DNA of 21,415 nt from an uncultured Lentisphaeria bacterium (GCA_913042885.1 CAJWLW010000051.1:1-21415); one strand, 5' to 3'; counted from the first letter of the stretch, positions 1 to 8,313 are shown. Notes: generated by a model not told the origin, from the sequence alone. A program made the numbers and translations.

Positions 1-629
<629 letters not shown>

Positions 630-1508
630 CTATTCCGCGGCGTGGTCGAACTGGTCTTCCTGTGCCCTGTATTTGGGAACTTCGACGACCTGCTCGAACT
701 CGCTGAAGCTCAGGATCGGCCCTTCGAATCCTTCGGTCGTGCCATGTTCGCGAAGATGTTGCAGGCAGGAGCCGATGACGGCGGCGGCGCTGAACAGTCC
801 GGAAAGCGGATAGACAACGATCTTGCACCCTAGTTCCCGGAGTTTTTCGGCCGGCAGCAGGGGCGTGCGTCCGCCCTCGATCATGTTGGCGAACAGCGGT
901 ATGCCTTCGAATGCATTGGCGATTGTCTGCAAATCCTCGATGTTCTGTGGTGCTTCGATGAAGACGACGTCGGCACCGGCTTCGTAGTAGGCGTGGCCGC
1001 GGGTGATCGCTTCATCGAGACCGCAAGGCGCGCGAGCATCGGTACGACCGATCATCACAAGGCCGCTGTCGCCGCAGGCTTCCGCGGCGGCCCGCACTTT
1101 CTCGACGTGTTCGGCCATCGGGATGACACGTTTGCCGGCGAAGTGGCCGCATTTCTTTGGCCACTCCTGGTCCTCGAGAATGAACCCGGCGATGTCGTGG
1201 CGCACGAGCTCGGTGACGGTGCGGTAGACATTCAGTGGATTGCCGTAGCCGGTGTCGATATCGGCGACGAGCGGGATATCGACGGCGGCCGTGATGCGAC
1301 TGGCAGCGTACATCATTTCGGTGGCCGTCAGGAATCCGTAGTCCGGTTTGCCGAGGGCAGCGGCGGAGACTCCGAAGCCGCTGGTGAAGACCGCGCCGAA
1401 TCCAGCCTGCTCGACGAGTTTGGCGCCGACGCAATCGTAGACGCCGGGCAGTACGAGGATATCGGGTTGTTCCAGGATTTGCCGGAGCTTTGCTGCTTTC
1501 GGAGTCAT
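630..1508 (-). CDS. Isocitrate lyase/PEP mutase-family enzyme (methylisocitrate or dimethylmalate lyase-like)
   Basis: A 292-residue (beta/alpha)8-barrel enzyme of the isocitrate lyase/PEP mutase superfamily, which cleaves or forms C-C or C-P bonds next to a carboxylate using Mg2+. The metal and substrate segment DIDTGYG is at residues 83-89. The lyase loop motif KKCGH is at 118-122 inside EDQEWPKKCGHFAGKRV, and the catalytic Cys120 favours a lyase (PrpB- or 2,3-dimethylmalate lyase-like) over a phosphonate mutase. GRTDAR is at 154-159. The length matches PrpB-like enzymes. The ATG overlaps the stop of the upstream exported phosphatase-fold gene (ATGA), so the two are translationally coupled. 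No prpC or prpD neighbour is present, so the exact substrate is not known. Confidence 0.85.
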   Translation of the reverse strand: MTPKAAKLRQILEQPDILVLPGVYDCVGAKLVEQAGFGAVFTSGFGVSAAALGKPDYGFLTATEMMYAASRITAAVDIPLVADIDTGYGNPLNVYRTVTELVRHDIAGFILEDQEWPKKCGHFAGKRVIPMAEHVEKVRAAAEACGDSGLVMIGRTDARAPCGLDEAITRGHAYYEAGADVVFIEAPQNIEDLQTIANAFEGIPLFANMIEGGRTPLLPAEKLRELGCKIVVYPLSGLFSAAAVIGSCLQHLREHGTTEGFEGPILSFSEFEQVVEVPKYRAQEDQFDHAAE

Positions 1509-2524
1509 TTGTCATCCTCACGTTGCGGTTTGCGTGTGCCGGCGACGGGTTCCTTGGCATCGGCGGAAGGTGGCATGAAGATCGAGCGTTTGAAATGATT
1601 CAGTACTTGCGGATCCGTCCGGTTGCGGGGATGGAGGACGGTAATCAGCGGGCGGTGGTCCGACGATGTTGACCAATCAGGAAAGCCGGGAATGATGCAC
1701 CCTTCGAAGTCGACCTCCGGCAGCAGCCCGAATGATACCAGGGTGTAATCGTGGCGGCTGTAGGCATCGGCCTGCCACCAAATGTGGGTCCAGCTGGCCT
1801 TTGTTTCGTCGACTGGGCGCAGATCGTAGAGGCGCTTGCCGACGCCGGCGCGTCGTTTCATCAATGTGTTGATCGAGGAGGAATTGGGTGAGTCGTTGAG
1901 GTCGCCGACGACGAGCACGTTGGCACCTGCATCGGATTTGAGAATAGTGTCGACGTGATAGCGTAGTTGCCGTGCTTCGTAGCGTCGCATGTCGGTTTGA
2001 CCAAGTGAGTTGAACACTTTCGACTTGAGATGCGCTCCGACGATGTGGAGTTCGTAGTCGTTGGCGAACCTGAAAACGCAGTGGGCAAAGCCGCGCTTGA
2101 CCGGCTGCGTCCGCTCCTTGATCTGGTAGGTCGAGGTAATGTCGTGGGCGACGCGCACGGGCACGAATCGCGCGAGTACAGCGAGTTTGCGGTTGGCGTC
2201 TGCGGCGTTGACGACGGTGGCGTAAGGATACTGGCGGCCGGCTGCGGCGAGGTCAGCTTGCAAGCGCGCGACGCCGGAATCACCGGCGATCTCGGACAGG
2301 ACCATAATGTCCGGATCTACAGCGGCGATGATTCGGGCCGTAGCGGCGTACGCCTTGTCGTCGCGCCGGCTCTGCTTGGTGGCGTAGTTGTTGAGGTTGT
2401 AGGAGAGGACGACGAGTTTCTCCGGTGCCGCCGGCAGCGGTTGATGCTGCGCCGGTGCCATTGTTCCCGGCAGCAGGCTGATGGCGGCGATAGCGATCGG
2501 GAGGAGGGTTGGCGCAGTAGTCAC
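1505..2524 (-). CDS. Exported endonuclease/exonuclease/phosphatase-fold protein
   Basis: A 339-residue member of the DNase I-like endonuclease/exonuclease/phosphatase superfamily. The first roughly 25 residues form a hydrophobic signal peptide ending near APAQ, so the protein is probably secreted or periplasmic. Superfamily motifs appear in order: SYNLNNY, LSEI (metal-binding Glu), GAHLKSK (His), GDLNDSP, a RHDYTLVS segment and the terminal SSDHRPLI with its catalytic Asp-His. After this motif comes a basic, probably disordered tail of about 45 residues. The start is a GTG that overlaps the rsfS stop (GTGA), and the stop overlaps the ATG of the next gene (ATGA), so it sits inside a tightly coupled operon. 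The substrate (nucleic acid, phospholipid or phosphoester) cannot be read from the sequence. Confidence 0.82.
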   Translation of the reverse strand: MTTAPTLLPIAIAAISLLPGTMAPAQHQPLPAAPEKLVVLSYNLNNYATKQSRRDDKAYAATARIIAAVDPDIMVLSEIAGDSGVARLQADLAAAGRQYPYATVVNAADANRKLAVLARFVPVRVAHDITSTYQIKERTQPVKRGFAHCVFRFANDYELHIVGAHLKSKVFNSLGQTDMRRYEARQLRYHVDTILKSDAGANVLVVGDLNDSPNSSSINTLMKRRAGVGKRLYDLRPVDETKASWTHIWWQADAYSRHDYTLVSFGLLPEVDFEGCIIPGFPDWSTSSDHRPLITVLHPRNRTDPQVLNHFKRSIFMPPSADAKEPVAGTRKPQREDDK

Positions 2525-2895
2525 GGTTGCTCTATCGGTTCCTCGGCGACTGTGCGATCGCCGTAGATGAGTTGATCGGCTTTCAGCAGTGCTTCTATCT
2601 TGTAATGTTCGCGGGTCTCGCAGCTGAAGACATGGATCAGGACATCACTGTAATCCATGACAATCCAATGGCTGATCGGTATGCCGTCGATGTTTTTCGG
2701 ATGGATCCCCTGCTCCTTGAACGTCTTGCTCAGATGATTCATAATTGCCCGGATATGGGTGTCGGAGTTGCCGCTGCAGATGACGTAGTAATCAGTGAGG
2801 ATGGAGGTTTTTCTGACGTCGTAGCAGACGACATTTTCCGCCTTGCGGTCTTGGCAGATTTCGATGCAACAGTCGGCGAACTCTCGTGATTTCAT
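2521..2895 (-). CDS. rsfS: Ribosomal silencing factor RsfS
   Basis: RsfS (Iojap/DUF143 family) binds ribosomal protein uL14 on the 50S subunit and blocks joining with 30S, lowering translation when nutrients run short. The 124-residue length is normal. Family signatures include the TSILTDYYVICSGNSDTHIRA segment (here at about residues 30-50), the following NHLSKTFKEQG, and DYSDVLIHVFSCETREHYKIE near the C-terminus. A strong Shine-Dalgarno AAGGAG lies 11 nt before the ATG and settles the start. It follows nadD by 15 bp, the usual nadD-rsfS arrangement of many bacteria, and its stop overlaps the next gene's GTG start. Confidence 0.95.
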   Translation of the reverse strand: MKSREFADCCIEICQDRKAENVVCYDVRKTSILTDYYVICSGNSDTHIRAIMNHLSKTFKEQGIHPKNIDGIPISHWIVMDYSDVLIHVFSCETREHYKIEALLKADQLIYGDRTVAEEPIEQP

Positions 2896-2910
2896 AGAAA
2901 CATTGCTCCT

Positions 2911-3540
2911 TCAGCGGTATAACTCGTGAGCGCTAATATAGTCGCACACTGGCGCAGGTAAAAAGCGGCTTGCTGCTTTGTCGCGGCATTGCAGCATGGC
3001 ACGCAGTTCGGAGGAGCTTGCATCGATCTCCGGTGCCTCGATGATTGCCGCAGTTAATTCGGTGGCTGCGGCCGCACCGAAATGTCGGGCGACGTCCTCT
3101 GCTGATGGCGGTGCGACGCCCGGGCGCCGGCAGATCACGAACTTGTAGTCGCGCACGAGCGGCCCTGACTCCTTCCAGGTGGGCAATTCACAGAGGCTGT
3201 CCATACCGACGATCAGGTGCAGCTGCTGTTCGAGTTGTGCCTGCAGCAGTGCGGCGGTATCGCATGTGTAGGATATCCCGTTGCGGTTCAGTTCGAGCTC
3301 CGAAATGATGACGCCCGGCTGTGTGTCGAACGCCAGATGCAGCATCGCGGTGCGGTCGGATCCAGGCGAGATTGAGGCGCCCAGCTTATGCGGCGGAGTT
3401 GCTGCCGGCATGACGATGATCTGCTCGACGGCGGTCCGGGCGAGGACTTCGGTGACGATGTTGACATGACCGTTGTGGACCGGGTCGAAGGTGCCGCCGA
3501 AGAGGCCGGTTATTTTAGTCGGGTCGATAGCTGCTTGCAT
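2911..3540 (-). CDS. nadD: Nicotinate-nucleotide adenylyltransferase
   Basis: NadD adenylylates nicotinate mononucleotide to deamido-NAD+, a step in NAD synthesis. The 209-residue protein shows the nucleotidyltransferase motif GLFGGTFDPVHNGH at 12-25 with its two catalytic His residues. The conserved VGMDSLCELPTWK segment is in the middle. Near the C-terminus SSSELR replaces the more usual SSTxIR, followed by the family ending YISAHELYR. The ATG lies 3 bp downstream of the rluD stop and rsfS follows after 15 bp, so the three are one transcription unit. The assignment is secure. Confidence 0.95.
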   Translation of the reverse strand: MQAAIDPTKITGLFGGTFDPVHNGHVNIVTEVLARTAVEQIIVMPAATPPHKLGASISPGSDRTAMLHLAFDTQPGVIISELELNRNGISYTCDTAALLQAQLEQQLHLIVGMDSLCELPTWKESGPLVRDYKFVICRRPGVAPPSAEDVARHFGAAAATELTAAIIEAPEIDASSSELRAMLQCRDKAASRFLPAPVCDYISAHELYR

Positions 3541-3543
3541 AAT

Positions 3544-4476
3544 TTATTCCGGCGGCTCAAGGCCCAGGTTGCGTGCGACCGCGAGAAAATCGTCGGGCAC
3601 CGGCGCGGTAAACGCCAGCAGTTCTTTGGTACGCGGATGGCGGATGCCGAGCCGCCAGGCGTGCAGCATTTGCCGTGGTGCTTCGATCGTGCAACGGCTG
3701 CTGCCGTAAAGATAGTCACCGACAATCGCCAACTTTTCATGGGCGAGGTGGACGCGGATCTGATGTGTGCGCCCGGTTTCCAACTGCACTCGCAGCAGGG
3801 CGGCTTCGGCGCTGCGAGAGAGGACGTTCCACAAAGTAACGGCGTTCTTGCCGTTGCGTTCGACGACTGCCATTTTCTTGCGATGCTTCGGGTGTCGACC
3901 GATGGGGGAACGCGCTTCACCGCTGTCTGCGGCCGGTGTGCCGGCGGTGATTGCCAGGTAGATCTTTTCGACCTGGCGTTCGGCGAACTCCGCGCTCAGA
4001 CGGTCCCGGGCAATCGGGTTGCGGGCGACGATCATGACGCCGGTGGTATCTTTGTCGAGACGGTGGACGATGCCGGGTCGTGCGTTGCCGTCCGCCATTT
4101 CCGTGAAGCTGTCGTAGTCGTATCCGAGCAGGGCGTTGACCAGAGTGCCTGACTGCGTGCCGGCGCCGGGGTGGACAACGAGGTCGGCCGGTTTATCGAT
4201 GACCAGGATATCCTCGTCCTCGAACAGGATCGGCAGGTCAAAGGCCTCCGAGTCGAGCTGCAGTTGTTCGGGCGGCGGCCAGTCGACAGCGACTTCATCG
4301 CCGGCAGTGACGTTGTCGCGTTTGCGTGCCGTTGTGCCGTTGCGGGTGACGCGACCATGATCGATGATGCGGGTGAGATAGCTACGGGAGTATTCTTCGA
4401 AAGAGATTGCCAGGAAGCGGTCGAGGCGCAGTCCGGCGGACTCTTCCGGGACGATCAGTTGATTAATCTGGGGCAT
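3544..4476 (-). CDS. rluD: 23S rRNA pseudouridine synthase, RluD family
   Basis: The enzyme isomerises uridines to pseudouridine, in RluD at the helix 69 positions of 23S rRNA. The chosen ATG at 4476 gives 310 residues. A longer frame starting inside lgt would add an unconserved Arg-rich leader and is rejected, because this start leaves a 14-bp gap after lgt. An S4 RNA-binding domain spans about residues 15-65 (LRLDRFLA..., then SYLTRIIDHGRVTRNG). The catalytic motif HRLDKDTTG at 138-146 places the nucleophilic Asp at 141. The downstream motifs KIYLAI and LETGRTHQIRVHLAH are also present. The family call is certain; RluD rather than RluC or another large-subunit paralogue is likely from the S4 domain and length. 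Confidence 0.93.
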   Translation of the reverse strand: MPQINQLIVPEESAGLRLDRFLAISFEEYSRSYLTRIIDHGRVTRNGTTARKRDNVTAGDEVAVDWPPPEQLQLDSEAFDLPILFEDEDILVIDKPADLVVHPGAGTQSGTLVNALLGYDYDSFTEMADGNARPGIVHRLDKDTTGVMIVARNPIARDRLSAEFAERQVEKIYLAITAGTPAADSGEARSPIGRHPKHRKKMAVVERNGKNAVTLWNVLSRSAEAALLRVQLETGRTHQIRVHLAHEKLAIVGDYLYGSSRCTIEAPRQMLHAWRLGIRHPRTKELLAFTAPVPDDFLAVARNLGLEPPE

Positions 4477-4490
4477 GATTTTCTGGTCGG

Positions 4491-5345
4491 CTAGTGTTCT
4501 GAATCCGTCGCGGGTACGTCTTCGTTGGCCTTGCTGCACCCGAGATAGCAGAACAGTGCGATGCCAGCGGGCAACACGAAGAGGCAAATAACCTGGGCGG
4601 GAGTCAGGCCGAAATGATAGGTCAGATAATCACCGCGGTTGAATTCATTGACGAACCTGGCCGCGGCGTAGAGTATCATGAAAAGTGCGAACAGCCGGCC
4701 CGGCCGTTTGACGTATCGAGCCGCCACGATCAGGGCAGCGAAGATGCCGACATTAATCAGGCTCTGATAGATTTGCGCCGGCACCACCGGCAGGCATTGC
4801 GTATCGAAACCATCGGGTTTTAGTTCGCCCCGCCGGATCTGGGCGTCGATGATCCCCTCGACTGCCTGGTTCGTATACTGAATTGCGGGCCTGGATTCGG
4901 TCGGGTGTCCGAAGCAGCAACCGTTGACCAGGCAGCCTATTCGGCCGAACGCCTGGCCGATCGGAATCGCCAGTGCGAAGATGTCGCTGATCGTCCAGAA
5001 CGGCAGTTTGCGCCGGCGCAGCAGCCATCCGGTGCTGAGGAAGGCGCCGAAGAAGCCGCCGTAGAACACCAACCCGCCCTGATCTATACGGATGATCTCA
5101 GCGGGGTTCTCGGCATAGTACCTGTAGTTGATGAGCACAAACAGCAGCCGCGCCCCGGCGATGCCTCCGATTACGCACGCCAAGGTGAGGTCGGCGATAG
5201 TTGAGGCATTGACATTGCGTTTTTTGGCTTGAACATTGAGCACGATCATTCCCAGCAGGAACCCGCCCGCTACGAGTACGCCGTACCAGGCGATCTCTTT
5301 CGAGCCGATGCTAAAGGCGATGCGGTCAATGGCAAGTTCGATCAT
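4491..5345 (-). CDS. lgt: Phosphatidylglycerol--prolipoprotein diacylglyceryl transferase
   Basis: Lgt adds diacylglycerol from phosphatidylglycerol to the lipobox Cys of prelipoproteins in the inner membrane. Starting at the ATG at 5345 gives 284 residues, the family norm. A longer frame exists upstream, but it is not membrane-like and runs through the divergent promoter region. Seven membrane segments are apparent. The signature GRIGCLVNGCCFGHPTE is at 134-150, with the essential Arg at 135. GGLVFYGGFFG at 90-100 has Tyr where E. coli has His, as in many non-proteobacterial Lgt proteins. A second conserved Arg region is ARFVNEFNRGD. It is the first gene of a minus-strand run with rluD, nadD and rsfS. 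No good Shine-Dalgarno precedes it. Confidence 0.94.
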   Translation of the reverse strand: MIELAIDRIAFSIGSKEIAWYGVLVAGGFLLGMIVLNVQAKKRNVNASTIADLTLACVIGGIAGARLLFVLINYRYYAENPAEIIRIDQGGLVFYGGFFGAFLSTGWLLRRRKLPFWTISDIFALAIPIGQAFGRIGCLVNGCCFGHPTESRPAIQYTNQAVEGIIDAQIRRGELKPDGFDTQCLPVVPAQIYQSLINVGIFAALIVAARYVKRPGRLFALFMILYAAARFVNEFNRGDYLTYHFGLTPAQVICLFVLPAGIALFCYLGCSKANEDVPATDSEH

Positions 5346-5381
5346 CGTGGTGCTGCTGATTTTTGCTGTATCAGTATGGTG

Positions 5382-5411
5382 TTGCAAATAGTCACTGGAA
5401 CTCATACTATA
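5382..5411 (+). promoter_or_regulatory. gmhA: Candidate divergent promoter between lgt and gmhA
   Basis: TTGCAA at 5382-5387 and TACTAT at 5405-5410 are separated by 17 bp and face gmhA. Each box matches sigma70 consensus at 4 of 6 positions. On the opposite strand TATAGT (complement of 5406-5411) overlaps the same -10 and faces lgt, without a clear -35. A minus-strand start near 5399 would give lgt a leader of about 54 nt and agrees with the lgt start chosen here. Confidence 0.4.
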
Positions 5412-5460
5412 CCCGCAGGAGGCTGATCCGTAATCGGCATTCAGTGATCGGAGGTAAACG

Positions 5461-6024
5461 ATGCTCGATGTCATATCCGAATGTCTGGACGACGCTGCCG
5501 ATCTGTGCACGCGGTTGCAGGCGTTTGCGCCTTCGTTGAGCGATTTGTCCGATCGGGTACTGCACTGTCTGCAGGACGGTCACAAGCTGATGTTCTGCGG
5601 CAACGGCGGCAGCGCCAGTGACGGTGCCCACATTGCCGCCGAATTCACCGGCCGTTTCAGTCGTGAGCGCGGTCCGTACCGTGCCATGGCGTTGTCAAGC
5701 GATCCGGGATTGCTCACCTGCATCGCCAACGACTATGATTATGAGACTGTTTTTGCCCGACAGGTCGATGCGTTTGCCGACGAAGGTGACATTCTGTTTG
5801 CCTTGACGACCAGTGGTCAATCGACCAACATCATAAGTGCTCTCGAGCGTGGCCGTGCCAATGGCATCACGACCGTCGCGTTCCTGGGCAAGGGCGGTGG
5901 CGATGCGAAAGGTATGGCCGACATCGAATTCATCATCCCCAGCGACACGACGGCGCGCATCCAGGAAGCGCATAAGCTGCTGCTGCACATCATGTGCGAG
6001 TTGGTCGACCGGCAACTCAAGTAG
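5461..6024 (+). CDS. gmhA: Phosphoheptose isomerase, SIS domain
   Basis: GmhA converts sedoheptulose 7-phosphate to D-glycero-D-manno-heptose 7-phosphate, the first step toward ADP- or GDP-heptose for lipopolysaccharide, S-layer or other glycans. At 187 residues it is close to E. coli GmhA (192). The SIS phosphate loop CGNGGSASDGAHIAAEF is at 46-62. The zinc ligand pattern H57/E61 and Q168/H176 keeps the E. coli spacings of 4 and 8. IANDYDYETVF and TTSGQSTNI are also typical. GGAGG sits 6 nt before the ATG. The relative DiaA, a replication factor, lacks this zinc pattern, so GmhA is preferred. No other heptose gene lies in this window. Confidence 0.9.
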   Translation: MLDVISECLDDAADLCTRLQAFAPSLSDLSDRVLHCLQDGHKLMFCGNGGSASDGAHIAAEFTGRFSRERGPYRAMALSSDPGLLTCIANDYDYETVFARQVDAFADEGDILFALTTSGQSTNIISALERGRANGITTVAFLGKGGGDAKGMADIEFIIPSDTTARIQEAHKLLLHIMCELVDRQLK

Positions 6025-6056
6025 TGCCCGCAGGGGTTTTCATTCAGGCACTATCT

Positions 6057-6542
6057 ATGGATCGTGACGAACTGCTTGCACTCGAAGACGACGAGTTGCT
6101 GCGCCACTGCCGCTGTGACACGTTTCGTGCCAGTGGCCCGGGCGGCCAGCATCGCAATACGTCGGACTCCGCGGTCCGCTTGACTCTCGAGGACACGGAA
6201 GTTACCGCCATTGCCAGTGAGGAACGTTCGCAGCATCGCAACCGTGCTCGCGCCGTCAAGCGGCTGCGGTTGCAGATCGCGCTGAACCTGCGCCGCGACC
6301 CGGCGCCGTCGTGGGACGGGCCTTGGAAACCGGGTGCCCGCGACCGGCAGTATGCGGTGTTCGTCGCATATGTGCTCGATGCTCTGGCGGCGACCGAGTA
6401 CCGTGTCAGCGACGCGGCGAAACTGCTCGAGGTCTCCACCGGCCGCCTGGTGCGAACCCTGGCGGCCGACACAACCCTTTGGGCGCGCGTCAATCAGGAG
6501 CGTGAGAAACGCGACATGAAACCGCTGAAAATGGACAAGTGA
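6057..6542 (+). CDS. Release-factor-like GGQ protein with possible helix-turn-helix tail
   Basis: A 161-residue protein with the catalytic domain of class I release factors. RASGPGGQHRNTSDSAVRL at residues 24-42 holds the GGQ loop (29-31) that triggers peptidyl-tRNA hydrolysis, and ERSQHRNRARAVKRL at 56-70 is the matching conserved helix. The stop-codon-reading domains 2 and 4 of RF1/RF2 are absent, so it resembles rescue factors such as ArfB or PrfH-like proteins rather than a decoding factor. Residues about 113-147 (SDAAKLLEVSTGRLVRTL...) look like a helix-turn-helix, and the end is lysine-rich. The start at 6057 removes an unconserved leader that would overlap gmhA. It follows gmhA by 32 bp and precedes the peptidase gene by 3 bp. 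Its role in stalled-ribosome rescue is inferred. Confidence 0.82.
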   Translation: MDRDELLALEDDELLRHCRCDTFRASGPGGQHRNTSDSAVRLTLEDTEVTAIASEERSQHRNRARAVKRLRLQIALNLRRDPAPSWDGPWKPGARDRQYAVFVAYVLDALAATEYRVSDAAKLLEVSTGRLVRTLAADTTLWARVNQEREKRDMKPLKMDK

Positions 6543-6545
6543 CCG

Positions 6546-7184
6546 ATGGCGACAGTGTTGCTCACGGGTTTTGAGGCGAGTAGCTGGATTGATCCGAATC
6601 CGACGGCGGAACTGATGCAGATGATCGATGCCGACCGGCAGGCATTCGCGCCCGCCACAGTGCACCCGATTATTCTGCCGGTTGACTTCGAGGCTGCCCC
6701 GCCTATGCTCGCTGCTGCGGTCGACCGCTTTACGCCGGAGACGATCATCAGCTTCGGCGCCAGTAGCAGTCGAGACATGATTTGTGTCGAGCGTGTGGGC
6801 CTGAATCTGGACGACTCCAGCACGCCGGACAACGTGGGTGTCCGGCGCCAGGGCAGTCGGATTGTCGAGGATGGTCCGGTTGGTTACTGGAGTACGCTTG
6901 ATGTCGATCGCATCGTTGCGGCATTGCAGGCAGGCGATTGTCGTGCTGCGGCAAGTGGCTACGCCGGCGGGAACCTGTGTAACCACACGCTGTACACGTC
7001 GTTGCATCTGCTGGCGACGACGCAGCGCAGCCATATCAAGGCCGGTTTCGTTCACGTGCCGCCGGCGCCGGACCAGTTGCAGCCGGATTGGCCGATTCCC
7101 GAGGGCATGACGACTCGACAACTTTTCGAGGCGGCGCAGGTTGTCGTTGCTTGTTGCGGCCTGTCGGCAGGCCCGGGCGGGTGA
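6546..7184 (+). CDS. pcp: Pyroglutamyl-peptidase I family cysteine peptidase (C15)
   Basis: Family C15 peptidases remove N-terminal pyroglutamate from peptides in the cytoplasm. The 212-residue length is normal. The N-terminal LLTGFEASSWIDPNPT matches the family opening. The catalytic triad is visible as Glu82 (in CVERVGLN), Cys145 (in GGNLCNHTLYTSLH) and His170 (in AGFVHVP), with family-like spacing. The segment after the first strand (GASSSRD) is more divergent than the usual GQAGGR, so substrate preference may differ from classical Pcp. The ATG is 3 bp after the preceding stop, which implies translational coupling with the release-factor-like gene. The family is secure, the exact substrate less so. 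Confidence 0.85.
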   Translation: MATVLLTGFEASSWIDPNPTAELMQMIDADRQAFAPATVHPIILPVDFEAAPPMLAAAVDRFTPETIISFGASSSRDMICVERVGLNLDDSSTPDNVGVRRQGSRIVEDGPVGYWSTLDVDRIVAALQAGDCRAAASGYAGGNLCNHTLYTSLHLLATTQRSHIKAGFVHVPPAPDQLQPDWPIPEGMTTRQLFEAAQVVVACCGLSAGPGG

Positions 7185-7266
7185 AACGCGATACAGCGAG
7201 CTATCTTTATTGTACGTACCGTGCCGCTTGCCGGCGGCGACAACTATAACAACCGAGGATCTGGAC

Positions 7267-8313
7267 ATGTCTGCTAAGACAATGCCTGCAATCGTCAACT
7301 ACGGGATTGACCCGCTCAGCGTTGAGCAGCGTGAGGTGCCGGTGCCCGAGATCGGCGACGAGGATGTGTTGCTGCAGACGCAGGCAGTGAGCGTCTGCGG
7401 CAGTGACTTGCATCAGTGGCGCGGGGGCATCAGCTGGACCGTGAACTATCCATGTATCCTGGGGCACGAGTTTGCCGGTGTCATCGTCGAGAAGGGCAGC
7501 AAGGTCAAGGATTACGATGAAGGCGACCGGGTCATCAGCGAGACGGCGGCGGTTATCGACGCAGCCTCACCGTATACCCGGCGTGGCCTCTATAATCTCG
7601 ATCCGAATCGTCTCGGCTTCGGCTACGGTGTTAACGGTGCAATGACCCAGTATGTGTGTGTGCCGGAGCGTTGTCTGCATTCTGTACCCGAGGGGCTGGA
7701 TTTTATTACGGCGTCGTTGACGGAACCTTGTTGCGTGGCTTACAATGCCGTCTGCAACTATGCCAACATCAAACCGGGCGACCATGTGCTGGTGCTCGGT
7801 CCGGGGCCGATCGGTCTGCTATGCACTATCATGGCGAAGCTGTGTGGGGCAGGGCACCTGATAGTGGCCGGGTTGCCGGCGGATACGACCCGGCTGGACC
7901 TGGCGAGGAGGATTGGCGCGGATGCAGCCCTGGACGGTGGTGTCGAGGAACATATCCGCGAGCTTGGAGACGGCCGTGGTGTTGATGTAGTCATTGATGC
8001 GGCCGGCGTTTCGGCGACCCTGGAGTTGGCGTTGAAGGCGGTTCGGCCGGCCGGCCAGATCAGCAAGGTCGGGTGGGGCCCGCAGCCGTTGAATATCAGC
8101 CTCGACCCGCTGGTGCAGAAGGCAGTGACGCTGCAGGGCTCATTCTCTCACAATTGGCCGATCTGGGAGAAAGTCATCAGCATGCTCGGCTCCGGTCAAC
8201 TTGATGTCAAGCCGTTGATCAGCCGCGTCGCGGCACTCGACGAGTGGCAGGAGTGTTTCGAGAAACAACACGCCGGCGAATATGCCAAGGTGGTGTTGCA
8301 GCCGAACGGCTGA
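7267..8313 (+). CDS. Zinc-type alcohol/polyol dehydrogenase (medium-chain family) lacking structural-zinc cysteines
   Basis: A 348-residue medium-chain dehydrogenase that oxidises an alcohol or polyol with NAD(P)+. The catalytic zinc site is intact: Cys44 in VCGSDLHQW, His67-Glu68 in GHEFAG, and Glu153 in LTEPCCVAYNAV. The Rossmann nucleotide loop VLGPGPIGLL is at 176-185. The lobe that normally carries four cysteines for structural zinc (about residues 88-125) contains none, although RRGLYNLDPNRLGFGYGVNGAMTQYV still aligns with sorbitol/threonine dehydrogenase-like proteins. GAGG lies about 11 nt before the ATG; a longer in-frame extension back into pcp is rejected. It starts 82 bp after pcp. 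The substrate is unknown; a sugar alcohol is plausible. Confidence 0.87.
   Translation: MSAKTMPAIVNYGIDPLSVEQREVPVPEIGDEDVLLQTQAVSVCGSDLHQWRGGISWTVNYPCILGHEFAGVIVEKGSKVKDYDEGDRVISETAAVIDAASPYTRRGLYNLDPNRLGFGYGVNGAMTQYVCVPERCLHSVPEGLDFITASLTEPCCVAYNAVCNYANIKPGDHVLVLGPGPIGLLCTIMAKLCGAGHLIVAGLPADTTRLDLARRIGADAALDGGVEEHIRELGDGRGVDVVIDAAGVSATLELALKAVRPAGQISKVGWGPQPLNISLDPLVQKAVTLQGSFSHNWPIWEKVISMLGSGQLDVKPLISRVAALDEWQECFEKQHAGEYAKVVLQPNG

Noticed and set aside
4477..4587. Longer start for rluD inside lgt
   Set aside because: The added 37 residues are Arg-rich, resemble an antisense/out-of-frame reading of lgt, and precede the recognisable family N-terminus at 4476.
5346..5510. 55-residue N-terminal extension of lgt, including an ATG at 5405
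   Set aside because: It is polar, would overlap the gmhA start and the divergent promoter, and the family-length protein begins at 5345.
6051..7298. Long minus-strand ORF of 415 codons across the GGQ and pcp genes
   Set aside because: Its translation is His/Arg-rich without domains, and the plus-strand frames carry clear catalytic motifs over the same DNA.
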